Shown here one piece after another: positions 24,111-38,110 of a DNA stretch of 64,000 bases. Where the stretch lies: assembly GCA_008711295.1 (NCBI GenBank), contig VUYV01000213.1, forward strand, positions 284,187-348,186, given 5' to 3'. A program made the translations under genes and the position numbers. The first letter of the stretch is position 1. Every line of letters begins with the position of its first letter. The notes below the pieces were generated by a model that saw only the letters and a list, made by a program, of their open reading frames with translations, had not been told where the DNA came from and searched no databases. The DNA comes from Anarhynchus alexandrinus. Lineage: Eukaryota; Chordata; Aves; Charadriiformes; Charadriidae.

Positions 24111-27100
24111 GTCCCCCTGTGGGTTCAGGGCTGTATGCATTTGTAAAGCAGAATTTGATTTCTTTTTTTCCTCAACTATGATCTGTGGAAAAGTCTTTTC
24201 TCATGTCATCCAAGCAAAGCAATGATGCTTTGCAAATTAATGTTAACAGAAAATGTTTCTGCTTCGTTTGTGAAAAATAACGCGAGGGTATTCAGAACAG
24301 CGTAAAACATTACATAGTAGTAGTACTGTACGGTTTGGTTCTGCATGTTGGTGTGTAAGTACCAGAGAGAAGGTTGCCAAGATTTTTCGTTTGCATATAG
24401 TAACTGACACTTGCTACAGTAAGAGATTTATCATGAGGGTGAGATGTGTGATCTTCAGAGCACCTTGGAAGAACCTCACAGAGAGGTCACTTCTGCTAGG
24501 AGTGAAAATGTAATGTCTAGAGCGGGTCAGGTGTCAGAAACAGAGTCATGGAAGCTGATTGCAGGCCTTTCCCAGGCCATGAAGAACCACTCTGGCACAT
24601 CTGTATCTCTGACCAATCCAGGCGGACGTTATAATTTGAATTCAATCAGATTATGTTGAACACGCTTGCACTGAACAGGATCTTCCCACTCACCCCAGGA
24701 CGCAGCAGGTCTGATGACACAAGATGCAGGGCAAAAGCTCCTGAGAAAAATGATCAGACAACAAAGGACTAAAGGAGGATTAAAAAGGAGACTAGCTATT
24801 ATATTTTGAGTACAACCAAGATGCCCATGACCATATTCAAAGGCAAGGGTATACTTCTTCTGCGTGACACGGGGAGAAGAGCTTTGACTCATTCTCACAA
24901 TGACAATTCACAGGGGCCTAAGAACATTATGCCAATGACCTATTTTACTTGTGTGACTCAGAAACTGTCCCTTGCCTCAAAACCCTGCTAAACAGTGATA
25001 AAGTTCACTAGCACATACCAGTGACAGCAGCAGCAATGATTTTTTTCTTTTTGTTGCTCCAGCTCATGTGGGAAGAACTCATCTTTGCCTTATTTAGAAA
25101 TAAACTTTTATATTATGAAACCATCGACTATGTTAACACAGGGGCAGACTCAGACTGTTTGACTTTTCTAATCTTTATTTGTTTATGACTTTAAAATATT
25201 TAAAGCCAGAAAAAAATAAGATTAGAAAATTAAACATGGCGAAAGCCGTATACAAGGGGAAGATTAGATAATGAAACATTCCCGTTCTCTCTGCCCCCCC
25301 TCAGCAATTGCATCACCACCATAGCACCTCCTTCTCACAATTGCGTCAGCTCTTGGGAAACAGCTAGCCTGCCATCAAAAGACAAGGAAACAAAGAGATT
25401 AATGGGAAATTTTGAATACTTTTTAAAAACTTCTTCTTCAATGCCACTTAGCAGCCAGGGGCTCGTGTAAGGGATGAAGGATGGGTACAAAAACGTGAAC
25501 TGCTGCTTGCATTTTGAAATCGACTGTAGACAACAGGACAAGTAAAAGTCACTAACAAGGCTGGAGAGGTACCACCAAAGGCAAAGTTTGACCCGATCTG
25601 TAGCTGTAACTACACTACAGCCATAAACCAGGAAGATACTACAGACACAAAGCCAAACTGCCCTGTGTTGAGAAGCTGACAGATATTGCTGCTCCCACAT
25701 CTGCATAACAATGCATTAAATACACATACTCATACCTCTTTTTTTCCTGCTGCTTTCCTTCGCCATATTTCCCTTTGCATTTGGTTTCTCCTTCTGTCTT
25801 AGCTTGCACTTTTGGAAGAGAAATGGAATCCCTGAAGATAAAACACCTTCACATCTCAGCTAGAGGACAGAACCAAGGCTGCATTTGAGCAGTGCATGAC
25901 ACCAAAGTCAGCAGCCTCAAAGCCAGACTGAGACTGTTTCCAGCTCTGGACAAAGCCCCCAACCACCAGAGGTGGTCACTGTCCCCAGGCTAGTCCTTGC
26001 TATAAATGGCATAGCACAAGAGGAGGACAAAGAAACCTGTGAATTAAAGTACTGGATTTTAAGACAACCAACATTTTTTTTTCAAAATGAGCACCAGCAC
26101 ACTTGCAAGCAATTGGATGGAGAAAGGAGGGAAAGTAACATATGAGGAGTATTCAGATGGCAGAAGTAGAAGTGCATTCCGCTGGCATTGCAGCTACAGG
26201 CTGAGATGTTTTTTGTATTTGTAATTATGCTGATTCTCAGTCTGCTAGATCAGACTAAGAGAAAAACTGGAACATCACCTGCTCTGCTGCCTCTTCCTGT
26301 TAATCACAGAGATTTCTTCTTGGGAGTATTTTTTCATTTAAAACAATTGTCAGTAGTCTGAATACTTTTGATTTATGTGAGACTGCTGCTTCTCTGAGTC
26401 CTTAGCATTACAGCTGAAGGAAGTTGGGTTGAAGAGACAAAGCTGTTTTTCCTTGAGGCAGATTGTCAAGCCCACGGGGCAGCACTTTGTTTTTTCCTGT
26501 CTTAAGGCTTTTGTTCTGGATCATGGCTGATCCTCTGCTTCAGGGACTGGCGTTTTCAGAGGCAATTTCCGTACACAGGCACATGCAGGCACTGTAAATA
26601 GAGGTGGACGTGATCGCTTGCTGTATGTGACATGGTCCAGTTGTATTTGCTTCAATTAGAAATCATACACATGCTTCCCCTCCCTTCCTGTTTTCCCACT
26701 GATCTTGCTTTTGTGCGTTGTATTTGCTGTGCATTGCACAGCTGCCTGAATTCAAGGCTAGCATCAACCCTGCAGCTGATCATTGTGTCCCTCCCACTGC
26801 TTGATCCTGGTTAGGATTTGGTTGAACTGGTTAATGCAGCTGAAGTCAACAGATGGATCCAAAGAGTAATATAAACCTCATATCTTTTCCTTACATGCTG
26901 TCTTCTTGCTATTCACCAAAGCATTAGATTTCCCTGTCTTTGTCTTGCATTATGTGCTGTGGGACTAGAGTTTGTGGTCAGTGTGAATGACTGTGCACAA
27001 AGGAATAACCCAAAGAAGCATTGGGCAAGAGAGAGGTTGGCCTCTTCTCATAAACACAAGTTCTCAAATTCTCATGCTTTCATCCTTCATGTAATCCATA

Positions 27101-29639
27101 ATTCATTGAAATAATAATCCTGGGAAATCCAATTAAATCAAAAGCAAAAATGTTGCAATTTTTTTTTGCTGGGTGGAGGAGAGATGAAATGAGCAAAACA
27201 ATTCTTATTTTCCTTATCCACCAGAAGGAACCTCCAAACTGACTGGGTTTCTATTTTGAGCAAGAAATACCCACACTTACTTACTAATTGTTTGCAATGT
27301 TTCTGGAAAGGGTGGGCAAATTCTTTCCGCTTTTATTGCCCAACGCCATGAGGGATGAGGGGAGCACAGGGAAGTTCACTGGTTGTTGTGACTGGCAATT
27401 TGTGTGTCATTATACATGCACAACCAAACAGAGAAATGCAGAAACATTGAAAAATGGTACAATGGTGACAAGCAGAGCTGGACCCCAGTTTGCTCTGTTT
27501 CAACACAGGCTATAGGTTTTACCTATGTTTGCCCACGAGAACTGGGTAGGTCAAAGCACTGCCATTATCAGAACGGTGCGCATGTGACTCTTATTTCAAG
27601 AGTCATGACATAATCCCCCTTTAAAGATCACACTTTCCTTCTGTGCAAAACGCTAGTGCACTGAAGGAAGACTGCAGTCTTTTCCTTTAAAACTGCTAGA
27701 CAGCAGAGAAGAAAAAAGTTCCCCGCAGTGTGCTGTGAGCTGTATACTATACTCATTAGTAACTTCGTCCTGGAGCTGCCTTCTCTGGCCCGCATCCAGG
27801 AAAGCACAAAGTATACATTTAATTTTCAGCATGTGTGTAGAGTCATTAACTGCAAGCACATGCTTATATGCTTTCCTCATTGCTGCTTTTGGTTCTGTTA
27901 TTTAATATAACAGGCAGCAGTGGCTTTTAGGGGTTGAGAATATTTTGGAGGGGACCTGACTGAAAGTGCTGAAAGTGCTGCCTATAAGAATAGCAAGACA
28001 GTAACATTTTTCTGATTGACATGAACATTGTACTTTGAATGAGCTTTGTTGGGCAAACCTCTATCCGTTTGCATGTGTTTTGCTTCATGCTACTAAACTG
28101 GGCAGCATGGGGAGAGGGGAAAAACTAACTGGTGTATTTTCAGCAAATGATGTATACTGTTCTCACTTCAGCCAGGCTATGTAGCTATCCTGCAGCTGTA
28201 AAGAAGTTACTTTTGCTTAAAGTTATAGCAGTGTTATAGTAATATAGTCTAGTTCAGCTTCCACCCTGACATGCACATGGCTGCCTCCAGGCATGCATCT
28301 GCCTTGTCCCCATTTGGTATGGATCTGTCAGGAAGGAAAAGCCTTCCTGAGGCTGAATTACTTATTTTGGGAGCTTCCTCTGCAACAGTCCCAGTGAGGA
28401 GCTCTGCAGACATTATTCCACCCCTGTCTCTGCCTGTAAGTTACCCTACGGTGAGTCATGTGGGGGGCCATGCAAAGGGAACTCCTGGCTTCAGCGAAGT
28501 GGCAAAACACAGGCTGAATTAAACTTTATCTCATTTTCTCGCTTTCTTCAGCATCATTAAGAGATGACAGGTTTCTTCTTTGTATGCCTCCTTCCCAAGC
28601 TGATACAAGCACATTACTACACCTCCTTCATCTGTGAAAGAACCGACAGAGACAGTTGAGCACCATGGCCATACACTGATGCCATGGCAGAGGCAAAATT
28701 TAGAATTAAGCAGGAGTGGAGTGGTGGACTTGTGCCCAAGCCATTAGACAGTGTTGTGTCTTAGGGGATTGATATGCACTCAGCAAAAATGAGTGACTAA
28801 AGCTGCAGAGGCTCGTCTCCATTTACAGGACCTGTGGGTTCTCCCTGTTGTGAGGGTTTGGTGGACACTGCGGGTGGGGGCTGTCCAACTCCCAGCAGAT
28901 TTTGTGCTCGGGAGCCCAGGGAGCTGCCACGGAGCAGTGCTTGTGCCAGCGGCTTCTGGGCATGGGAAAAGCTTCAGTAGCAAGGCACGCTCGGGGACTG
29001 ACCTCTCTGGAAGAGCTGCTCTGAGCTACTGTACTCACCATCAGTCCTGTCTGAGCATTGCAAAGCAAGGTAAGTGTAAATCAAGTCATCTGTTTCCTTT
29101 CCCCAAATGTAAATCTAGATTTGCCCTGGGGATTTGGAGAAAATGTCAATGTAGGGCTGAATTTATTAAAATGGAGTTTATCCGCTATGGAAGGCTTCCT
29201 GGGATTGCAGAATAAGAGATACATGAGCATAAAGTTCAAGCTCAGAGGTTGAAGTTCCACAAGCGATTAAAACTTTTTTTTTAACCAACATTATATTTCT
29301 CATGTACGGCATATATAAATTTCAAAGTAACCTCATTTGTACTGTCCTGTAATAAGAAGCCATTGCACACTATTGGGAAAAAAAGTTGATACACTCTATG
29401 TGCCTGGTATCTTTTGAAAGTTCTCTGGTGAAAAAAATAGGCGCAGGTACCGATATTTATTAAAATGCAAGACCTTCTTGGAGAGACCAACTTTGCTAGT
29501 GAACGGACTGAAAACCAGAGACTGTCCCTTCTGGCATATGCGTATCCTATGAAAGCCAGTAATTTTTTATTATCTCAGTATTCCCAGAAATGATATTAAG
29601 CTGAAACACAGCTCCAGTTAACATAAGCATCAAGTATAT
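24111..29639. other. Non-coding DNA, no CR1 and no recognised gene
   Basis: About 5.5 kb of unique sequence. The longest frame, 123 codons on the minus strand (25335-25706), has a Cys/Leu/Ser/Trp-rich product with possible hydrophobic stretches but no family resemblance. Frames of up to 140 codons at 28793-29215 overlap opposite-strand frames in a GC-richer patch (28800-29050). A ten-base word is repeated in tandem near 27960-27980. No repeat family is recognised. Confidence 0.5.
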
Positions 29640-29890
29640 ACAGGGACCTCTTAATGCTAGAACAATAAGCCAGCTTTATTACAGTGATTATTGATAATAT
29701 GAGGGTTGTGCTGGTATTTAGTCATAACTACATGAAATTATTGTTTTTCTGCTGTAATCATTGGTTATGCAGTTACAAGGGACCAATAATAAGTTTGTAA
29801 GTAATTAGCGACAAAGATTTCTTTTGTTGTATATAAATGGAGTAAAAGCCTCAGGCTAATTTTACCAGCATGTTCATATGATATCACTTC
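29640..29890. promoter_or_regulatory. Candidate conserved non-coding element
   Basis: AT-rich but high-complexity stretch with GTGATTATTGATAAT (about 29685), CTGTAATCATTGG (about 29752), a CCAATAATAAG word (about 29783), GTAATTAGCGAC (about 29801) and GGCTAATTTTA (about 29854). The density of homeobox-type cores without repeat structure is reminiscent of developmental enhancers. No alignment is available, so this is a guess from texture. Confidence 0.28.
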
Positions 29891-30194
29891 CTGAAAATAC
29901 ATGAAAGTTTTAAAAAAAAAGCATATACACAAAGCAGAGACTGTCCAAGTCCTACAGAAAAAGTGACCTCAAGAAATACACTGGGTTTCTACCTCAGAAA
30001 CCTGATTTAAAATTGAGGTCATTGCGAGAATTCAAGCAAAAATGCTGTTTCTGTCTTGATGCAAGGCTAGAGAGCATGTTTTTGCAGTGAGTAGCCTGTT
30101 TAGAGGACTATAATTCAGCGGCAATATTTTTTGAGTCACTCCATTGATTTGGCGAGACTCGTTTTCCCATTTTTCCGCACTGTCACTTTACATA

Positions 30195-30345
30195 GATTGG
30201 AGCCAACTGTGCTCAACCTCTGCTCTAAATTACCAGTAGGCAAATCTGAATCAATTCAGCTGATTTTATAGGCTATTCTACTGAGTTTACAGGCTTCACC
30301 CTGAATTTACCCCAGCACAGCCAGATGCAGAATTTGGCCAGTTTT
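30195..30345. repeat. Possible ancient amniote interspersed repeat
   Basis: The order of words ACTGAGTTTACAGG, CTGAATTTACCCCAGCAC and CAGATGCAGAATTTGGCC resembles an old repeat common in reptiles and birds that ends in a 'CAGAATTTGGCCC'-like word. The resemblance is from memory; divergence is high and the family name is not known to me. Confidence 0.35.
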
Positions 30346-33300
30346 ATGTTTGTAAGAAAATGTAATTAAGCATGACAGATGTGTTTATCCTAGAAAATAT
30401 TACTGTACTGTAAGAAAGATAGCAAAGATAGTTATACCACTGCTTAAAATCCACAAAGCCTTTTTACCATGTCCTAAAATCTGTTCTGACTTTTTTCTGG
30501 CTTGCCCAGATACACCTCAAATTTTCTAAAGGATTTCTGAACTTCAGATTAATTTGGATTGAATTGTGATTGAACTGAAAAGCTATTTTTTCTTTTTTTT
30601 TTTTTTCCGGAAGAAGTCTCTCATGTATCTAGTCTTTGGCCAACAAGCTTATCCTTTCCTTAGGATCCTGGATGGAAATGCCACTAAATTGCTCTTTGCA
30701 TGGGTTTGCAATGAGTCTGTTCTTGCATCTTTGTGTGGACTAGAGTCAAATTTCCTGCTAGACCTTGGTAGGACTGAGCGAGCTATGCAGAAGAATGTAA
30801 GAACCAGCCCTAATCTGACCCCAAAATCAGAGTGATGCCATTGAAACTGGCTACAGTGAACATATTTCTTATTTCCATTTCTTCTGTACTATCTGGATTT
30901 GGATAGCAACATAGCTTCTGAAATGCTCTGAAGAAGGCTAAGAGGTCTAACAAAATTCAGATGAGATTTCCCATTATTTCCTGTATAAGCACATCATCTT
31001 TTCATAAATACTGCTGGCTCAAATAAATCAGAGTAAAGGTGTGACAACTCCCCCCTTTTAAGTGTGACTCATCATTAATTGTGAGACCCTATGTTTTCTT
31101 CACATGGGTCATAAAAATATGTTCTGGAAATCTTTACCAATAATACAAAAGCCCTGAATGCTTTGTGTCACATCTCCAGGGGTGGTAAGGTGAAATGTCA
31201 TTGTGTCATTTTTTGATCACTCGGCCATTCTTCTAAGTAGGGTTACAAACTGAAGCCATTTTTGCGACGCTTCTGATGAATAAGATCAGAACGATCCTGG
31301 TGTTTACTCTAAGGAGTTCTCTTAACATTAATCTTTATCTAATTTGAATTGAAATACTCCAAAGACAATATTACCCCTCCAAGCATGCACTACAGGTCTG
31401 AAGACTACCAGGGGTCTATAGGCTGGTATCAGGAAACTGTTGCTCCTGAGATTCAACTTACCTGTGTAGTTTTCACAGAAATGCGTTTTGTCAATATACC
31501 ATGCAGATCTTCAGTTTCTTCCAGATGTCTCGATACAGAGCCGTGACATGACATAGCAAAGCCACGCTTCCTGACCTGGGTAGTTTGTCAGCCTCATTGT
31601 CTGAGCTATACTTCCTGTTTCTGGCCAGAAAAGAAAATAAAGTAAAATGTAATACAATATAATAAGATAAATACAGATGACCTTATAGATAAGAATGCCC
31701 CACTCTTATGTGTCACGCTGAGCACTCACCACTGTAACCACACAGGTCTACAGCAAATGCTGAAAGGGGTTTTATGGAAAGTGACATGAGGAATGCATTA
31801 ACAGCATGGGTGGAAGTATAGTAAATCATGCTCAACATAGAGACAATTACTATGCTTGTAAAAAAGTGGCAAAAAACATATTTTGAATAAAGGAACAGTT
31901 CTGGCAGAAGCATCGATTTGCTGGCATAGGCGCATCTACCCCTAAGGACTTTGACCAGCCAAAGTGCTGCCAGTCAGCGCTTGCAACCAGACATCACACC
32001 TCCCCGTACCCTGACTGACACAGTTATTTTGGTATATGTCTGTGATGATGAGTATCACAGAAGGAAATTTTTCACTCTTTTACAGACCCTGGTGATTGCT
32101 GAGTAGTGCAGAATTTGCAAATGTCGGATGATCACAAAAGCACTAGATGTACAACCATGTTCATCACTGTATCTGCTTTTTTTATTTCTTTAAGTCCCTG
32201 TAGATCTGAATTTTAAAATAGGAGTAAATGAAATGTTCATACAATTCAATCACTGCCTTCATGGATACATTGGAAGGTGCTGTGCAATGCTAAAAACAGG
32301 TCTCTCGTGGGCTCACAAGTAAAGGATTACTCTTGCCATTAAGATTCCTGCACACCAATAGCCACGTCATGAAGCACGTCCAGCTTCACCAGTTTGGTCT
32401 CACCTACTGGGAAGGTGCTGCAGAAAGAAATGTAAAAGAATATCAGAAGCTAGATCTGACTCAAGATCTCACAGATAAACACCAGTTTGAAAACTGCAGG
32501 ACACTTTAATCGATCAGCAGTTCAGGTTTCTCAGGAGCAAAGCCATTACTTCAGCTGCAAAATGCCCTGGAAAGCATTTGACTGGGTAAGAGTCCATGGA
32601 GCACGGCCCCTGGCACACCTGGTGAAGGGATGGGAAGGGGAGGATGCCGCAACCGGCACGGCCGGCAGGGCACAGGGCCGGAGCGCCTGCACCAGCCACA
32701 AACCGCTGTGTGCAACCACTGTTTTTTATTACAGTCACTGCAGCAATGCTGGGCTCTGGCATTCCAGCTGGGATTCGGACCTATATTGAATTAAGCTCAC
32801 GCACACACACAAAAAAAGAAATTTACATAACTTTGAGGCTCAGGGCGAAACCAAGACAAGCCAGCATGTGTGTTAGGGCTGGTACACCCCATTCCCCACT
32901 TGCGCTGCTGGAGAAGAAGCAGTGTTAGCATCCACAGCAGAGAGGTGGGTTAGTGGTGTGATGCCCGGCCAGCTCGGGGGTCCCAGGGAGCTTGCTTCTC
33001 CGGCTCTCCCAGCCTGATGGAGCCTTCTCAGGGTGTCTGCCTCATTTCTCAGAGAGAAACAAGAGTTAAATATTATGAACCATGTTTTAGGAGCTTTCAC
33101 AAATAAATAGAAAGAGTATTAATTAGGAAGGTTATTTGTACTGTGTCAAATAACACAGTGGCTCCTTCAAATTTTTCAACCATACTGGACAAATATCTTA
33201 CTGGAGCAACAGGAGTCGAGGCATGTTTAGGGTTTGCCACCAGCTGCTGTTCTGTTGAGTTTCTATTCTAAACTTGCTTTGGCTTCCAACTTTCTAAAGT

Positions 33301-34120
33301 CTATAAAAAAACACCCCCTCAAAAAACAGGTATCTGAGTGGGAGGATTTACAATCAAGGTAGATATTTCTCTACCAGTTTTGAAAGGATTTAGAGAAGAG
33401 ATTTCTGGAATATGATTTTAATTTTTTTTTTTATTTTTTTAAACGTTTTGTCAGTATGGAGAAACAAAGAGAAAGAAAATTAGAGTTAATGGGCCCCTCT
33501 GGCAGAAACGTAGCAGTGAATGCCAGTGTTCACTTAACTAATCTTAAATAACAAACATTAATAATGTTTTATTGTTTTATTTAAGTATATGAAAGAACAA
33601 AAGGCTAGAGAGCTTTGTACCCTTGATGAATAATGACACCAGAGCTGTAGGTTTTTCTTTGGAAAAAAATCCTTCAACTCTCTTTCATGCAAAGATAAAA
33701 TACAAGATATAATAAAATAACTAGGAAGATATCACCATGAAAACAGAAGACTGGCTAAAACTACTCTAGATTCTACTGTGTCTGCCCAGGCGAACTGAGT
33801 TTACAGGTCACTTGATGGGAGGACAATACCAGAGCAACAGCAGGTGGTAACTATAAAACACAGGCAGGACCCCTGGGACCTTGGCCCTGGGAGGTGGTTT
33901 ATTGGTATATCCCAGATGGGTGTTGTGCTTGTTAGAGTGCCTTGCCCCTAGGGACCTTGTGTAGCGAAGAACGCAGTTAGAGGGGCTGATCTGTGGTAGC
34001 TGAACCTCATAGGGTGCTTCCAGAGTAAGGACTGTGGGCTAGCTGGATGATGTAGGTGGGAGGCTGCTGCCTGGATCTTGCTTCTCCTCCTACAGCTTTC
34101 TGCCACCCTGCAACTTGAAG

Positions 34121-34152
34121 TTTGTTTGTTTGTTTCTTTCTTTCCCTCTCTG
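34121..34152. repeat. (TTTG)n(TTTC)n simple repeat
   Basis: About four TTTG units followed by about three TTTC units and a CT-rich end. Ordinary low-complexity sequence. Confidence 0.85.
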
Positions 34153-35444
34153 TGTAAGGCAATGGTGTGAGCAGGTTGTGTGCTTCCTTCTGCTACCTCT
34201 ATCTAAGGTCAGATCTCTCACCCTGTGAGCTCTCATGTGCTTCCTGAGGAGCTGAGCTACTGCCTCGCAACTTGCACAGGCTCAGCTTCCAGCTGACTGA
34301 TGGTGGTTTGAGACAAAACCTGAGTGGCAGGAGAGATTTGGGGAACCCACTCAGGATGGTGAGTGAAATGTCTCATTTGAGAGTTTCCACTAAGGCAAGT
34401 CACCAGACCACAGCTCTGAATCTCCTCAAAAGGATGGCTCTTCTAGAAGTGTGTTTTGCCCTTCATCACCTAGCAGTCACCTAATGACTGCTCAGAAAGA
34501 CAGTGGATAATGCCAGTGTGTAAAATTATGCACTTGCTACATTGCTAGCAAGTAGGGAGCATGAAAGTATATTTGCATTAGGAAAACCATAAAAAGAAAT
34601 CCAAAGTGGAGTAATAGCACTGAGGACATGCGCAGAGCGCTCACCTTCACTTCCAACTCCAGAAGTTATTGACTTCATAAGTTAAAGTGAAGCTTGAAAA
34701 TTTAATCTCATCTGTCCCATCCTGATGCCTGCAACTTCTGGAAAGACAATTTCCACTGCTAGCCTATAGCAAAATTGCCTGTATTGACTACATCTTCCTT
34801 CCCTATCATCTAGCCCGTGAGTAAGCTAAGTCTCAATGAAGGAATAGAACACCTTCTAAGGGGAGAAAAGGGTAAAAATACTTCTTTGGATGAGCTGTTA
34901 TTGCCAGTGTTGCTAAAGGGAATGTGTATTTACCTCTTTGGTACAGCAAAACACACGTCTTGATCTTGCCTCAATAGTACCTAGTGTTACTGAATCATCC
35001 AGTTAAAATTGTCATGAAAAAAACCCAAAACTTATGCAGGACAAGTAACCTAACTGGAAATGAGAGAAAATGGTTAAGAGATTGTACTCCGGTATGCATT
35101 CAAAATTCTTTTGAGCTGCTGATGGCATTAAAGGACCTATTTATTGCAGCCGCAAGTGAATGCCACAGATTCCTAAGGAGAAATGTGGAAACCTTATCAG
35201 CTCTTTTCTCTTTAAATTACATTGTGGGGAGGGGGGGAGCAGGAATCATCAAGGGAGCAATGTGAAAGAATAGACCCTGAGCCAGTGCGATATTTTCACC
35301 CTTTCACGTAACATCTGGGCTCCAGATATCCATTGGTACATGTGAGTCACTGCAGATGCAATTGCAGAACATAGCAAGCATGCATTGCTTGATCTGGGGA
35401 ATTTTGGCAAGGGGATCTAGCAGAGCTCAAAGCTGTCACGATTT

Positions 35445-35464
35445 ACTGAAAATTCATTTTCAGT
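35445..35464. repeat. 20-bp palindrome
   Basis: ACTGAAAAT, a 2-base spacer TC, then its exact reverse complement ATTTTCAGT. Arms of 9 bp are perfect. It is isolated and may be chance. Confidence 0.85.
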
Positions 35465-37974
35465 CACAACTAGTTTAATTTGAAATCAGTAGGATTTTTC
35501 GTTAAAGTTTATTGTGTTTAGCCATTGATCCAGAGAAATTTACGTTTCTGCAGGTATTTGTGCACTCAGCTTAAATCAATATTTCTTCCTTCCTGTGAGA
35601 AAATGTGGCCCATGTGTGTCGTTCTAGAAATAGCAAAAAGAGGAACTGTCATCAATTTGTCCCTAAATGAATGTATTCTCACTGAGATCCTAACCTTCCT
35701 GTGATGTGAACAATTAATGGTAACAACTAAGGTGTTTAAGGAAAAATCATAATTTTTGTCATGCAGGAGGAAAAAAATGTATCAAAAGACAAAGGAGTGA
35801 ATGAACGTGAGCAACAAAAGATAATTTGCTGGATAATTTGAAGCTGGCTTCTATGAACATTGTATTTATGATCTTTCCTATTTGTTGACAGGCAGCTCCT
35901 TCTCATCTAAGTCAGTAAAAAGATTTTTAAAAACCCTTCACCTCCCTAAAAGAACACGCATGAGTGAATACCTGAGAAATACATCTGCCAAAGGCCAGTA
36001 GATCCTCAGTTTGCTACAATTTTTCACTTCTCTCCATTCTCTTTACAGCATCTCTCTCAACATTTGGGGATGTGCATACCTATGTTTGATCCATGAGCCC
36101 AGGCTTGGTACCTAGAGGTCTTATATTAAGACCTGAATGTGTTTCATCAAGATTGTCTCTGTTGAATGGTTTCCATTAGTGGTGTGATTTGCTTGAGCCA
36201 CGGAGAAGATCCCATGCTGCTCACTTAAAATGTCAGTCTGCCATTATGTTTTACTGTGTCAGGCATCTCCCTGAGCATCTGGAGAAACAGGCCTTGAGCT
36301 CATCATTCATAGGACCACGTGTTTCTTCGCCCTCTTACTCAAACTGGTGTCAGCCTGCTGCCATCTGGCCTGCAGTGCATAACAGGAACTAACACAATAA
36401 AGCAAAACCAACTGTGGATATGACATGAGCAAGCACAGCTCCTTGCATTTCATGAAGACTTGAAACTTCCAATATAGTTTTCCCAGATTAGTAACCATCA
36501 TCCGAGGTAAAGTAACAAAACAGATTTTGGAACGTGTGGATTAACTGCTACCATTAATGGACACAGTCCCTGAAGTAAATGAAGTGTTGTCTGCTCATTT
36601 ATTAAGTAGAGTGTTTTAATGCACTGTGTTTTCAGGTCTAATAGGTAACTAATGACAGCTAACACGTCAGGTGGACAACTGGTCCACACAGTGCTGTGAC
36701 ATTTATGTTACAGTAATTTTAGGTATACCTGGGAGCCACGAACCTGTTGCAGCATCCTTAACAATTCTGAAGCAAAGGGGCTACTTAGGAGATCACTGCC
36801 CCATATGGTTTTATAGTTTGGATACTTTCTACTATGTCTGTAGGCTTGCAAATGAACTGGAAGGCTTGGGAATTTAACTGGATATCCTGAACATTTTTTT
36901 AGGAAAATCAGCACATTTGAATTGTGGTCTAGTTCATTTGTCAAAGTTACATTTTTCTGAAGTCTAACTGAAAAAAAAAAATAAAAATCCGTTGCAGCTC
37001 TAAGCTCAATGGCAGCCACTTAGAAACATCCATCCCTGTTCCATACTGCTGCTGTTAATTTTTACATGAAATCCCCTCAATTACCAGGTACGCATAAACC
37101 ACAGTACAGCTGCTGGCAGAGGTACAGGACTTGCTGCAGCTATAAAAGCAGCCTAGACATATTCAGGTGGAAAATTACAGTGCCTAACCTTTCAAAAGTT
37201 GAGTGCAATCCACCCCATACAGAGACCTGTGCAAACACTTCTGGCACTGGACTTACATGGGGCCCAGGGGCAAGAGAGGTTTAATCTGCCCAGGTCCAAG
37301 ACAGACCTTCTGCATCTGCGTTTGCAGGTTGAAAAAAATGGGGTCACCTGAGCATTTAGAATGTATCGACCAATTTTGCATTTCATCTCTCATTGGCATC
37401 TAATGAGTAGTTCGGACCTGCTACTTGCGATGTATTCTGCAAGGCACTAAGGTCTTTGACCTGAGGATGAATATGACGTGCACAACACTGGACAAAGGCC
37501 CTCTTGGTTATCTCACATGATGACTGAGCAAATTACATCCTAGAAAACTTATAAATGTTGCAATATTGTCCTTCTTTCAGTAAGGGAGATTCAATGTGTG
37601 TACAAAGAGCAAACCGATGCAAAGGGAGGATTGGACTATTTGCCAGGGATAGCAGAGGGTGCATATTTCTCATATCACCTCTTTTTTGGGGGTGATCATC
37701 TGGAGCCAGATCTCCCTGTTACAGCTGGGCATAACTTGGCAGACAAGTGACTCTGAAACCCCCTCTGCCTGCAGCATGAAAAAGGGATGTGTCTTATCAG
37801 CTGGAAGGGTCTTCAGAGAAGGTGGTGGAGGGAAATGCAAACAGCATGCCTTCCCACAGCCTCTCAGTCAGCTTCCACAGCCTCCCTCCTCTCATCACTC
37901 TTTCAAGTCTCTTGGGCCACTGTCCAGTGCATATCTGTCTGCTGCTTAACAAACTCAAGCTGTGGTTTTCAGGC

Positions 37975-38110
37975 TGATAAATAATTATGCTAATTAACAG
38001 GTTGGGGGAAAATGTGATGTTATTTCTGTGGAATGTTCTGAGAGGCTGGAAACACTTAACTGCAAAAACGACATGTGGTGAAATAACCAATAATTTGCTT
38101 AAGAAACCCA
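37975..38110. promoter_or_regulatory. Candidate conserved non-coding element with POU/homeodomain cores
   Basis: Starts with AAATAATTATGCTAATTAAC, where an octamer-like ATGCTAAT sits between two TAATTA-type cores. This is followed by GTGGAATGTTC (TEAD-like GGAATG) and ACCAATAATTTGC. No repeat or coding frame accounts for it; function is inferred only. Confidence 0.28.

Larger units (their letters stand above)
29891..37974. other. Non-coding DNA, mostly nothing recognised
   Basis: Eight kilobases without a recognisable gene or CR1. Contained features: an old-repeat-like stretch (30195-30345), T-rich runs (30585-30608, 33421-33440), a GC-rich CpG-bearing patch (about 32590-32720) with chance frames of 82-100 codons on both strands, a TTTG/TTTC simple repeat (34121-34152), a G-rich run near 35226-35238, and a 20-bp palindrome (35445-35464). 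Confidence 0.5.

Noticed and set aside
25335..25706. 123-codon minus-strand frame with hydrophobic stretches
   Set aside because: Composition looks random, no domain is recognised and no splice context is visible.
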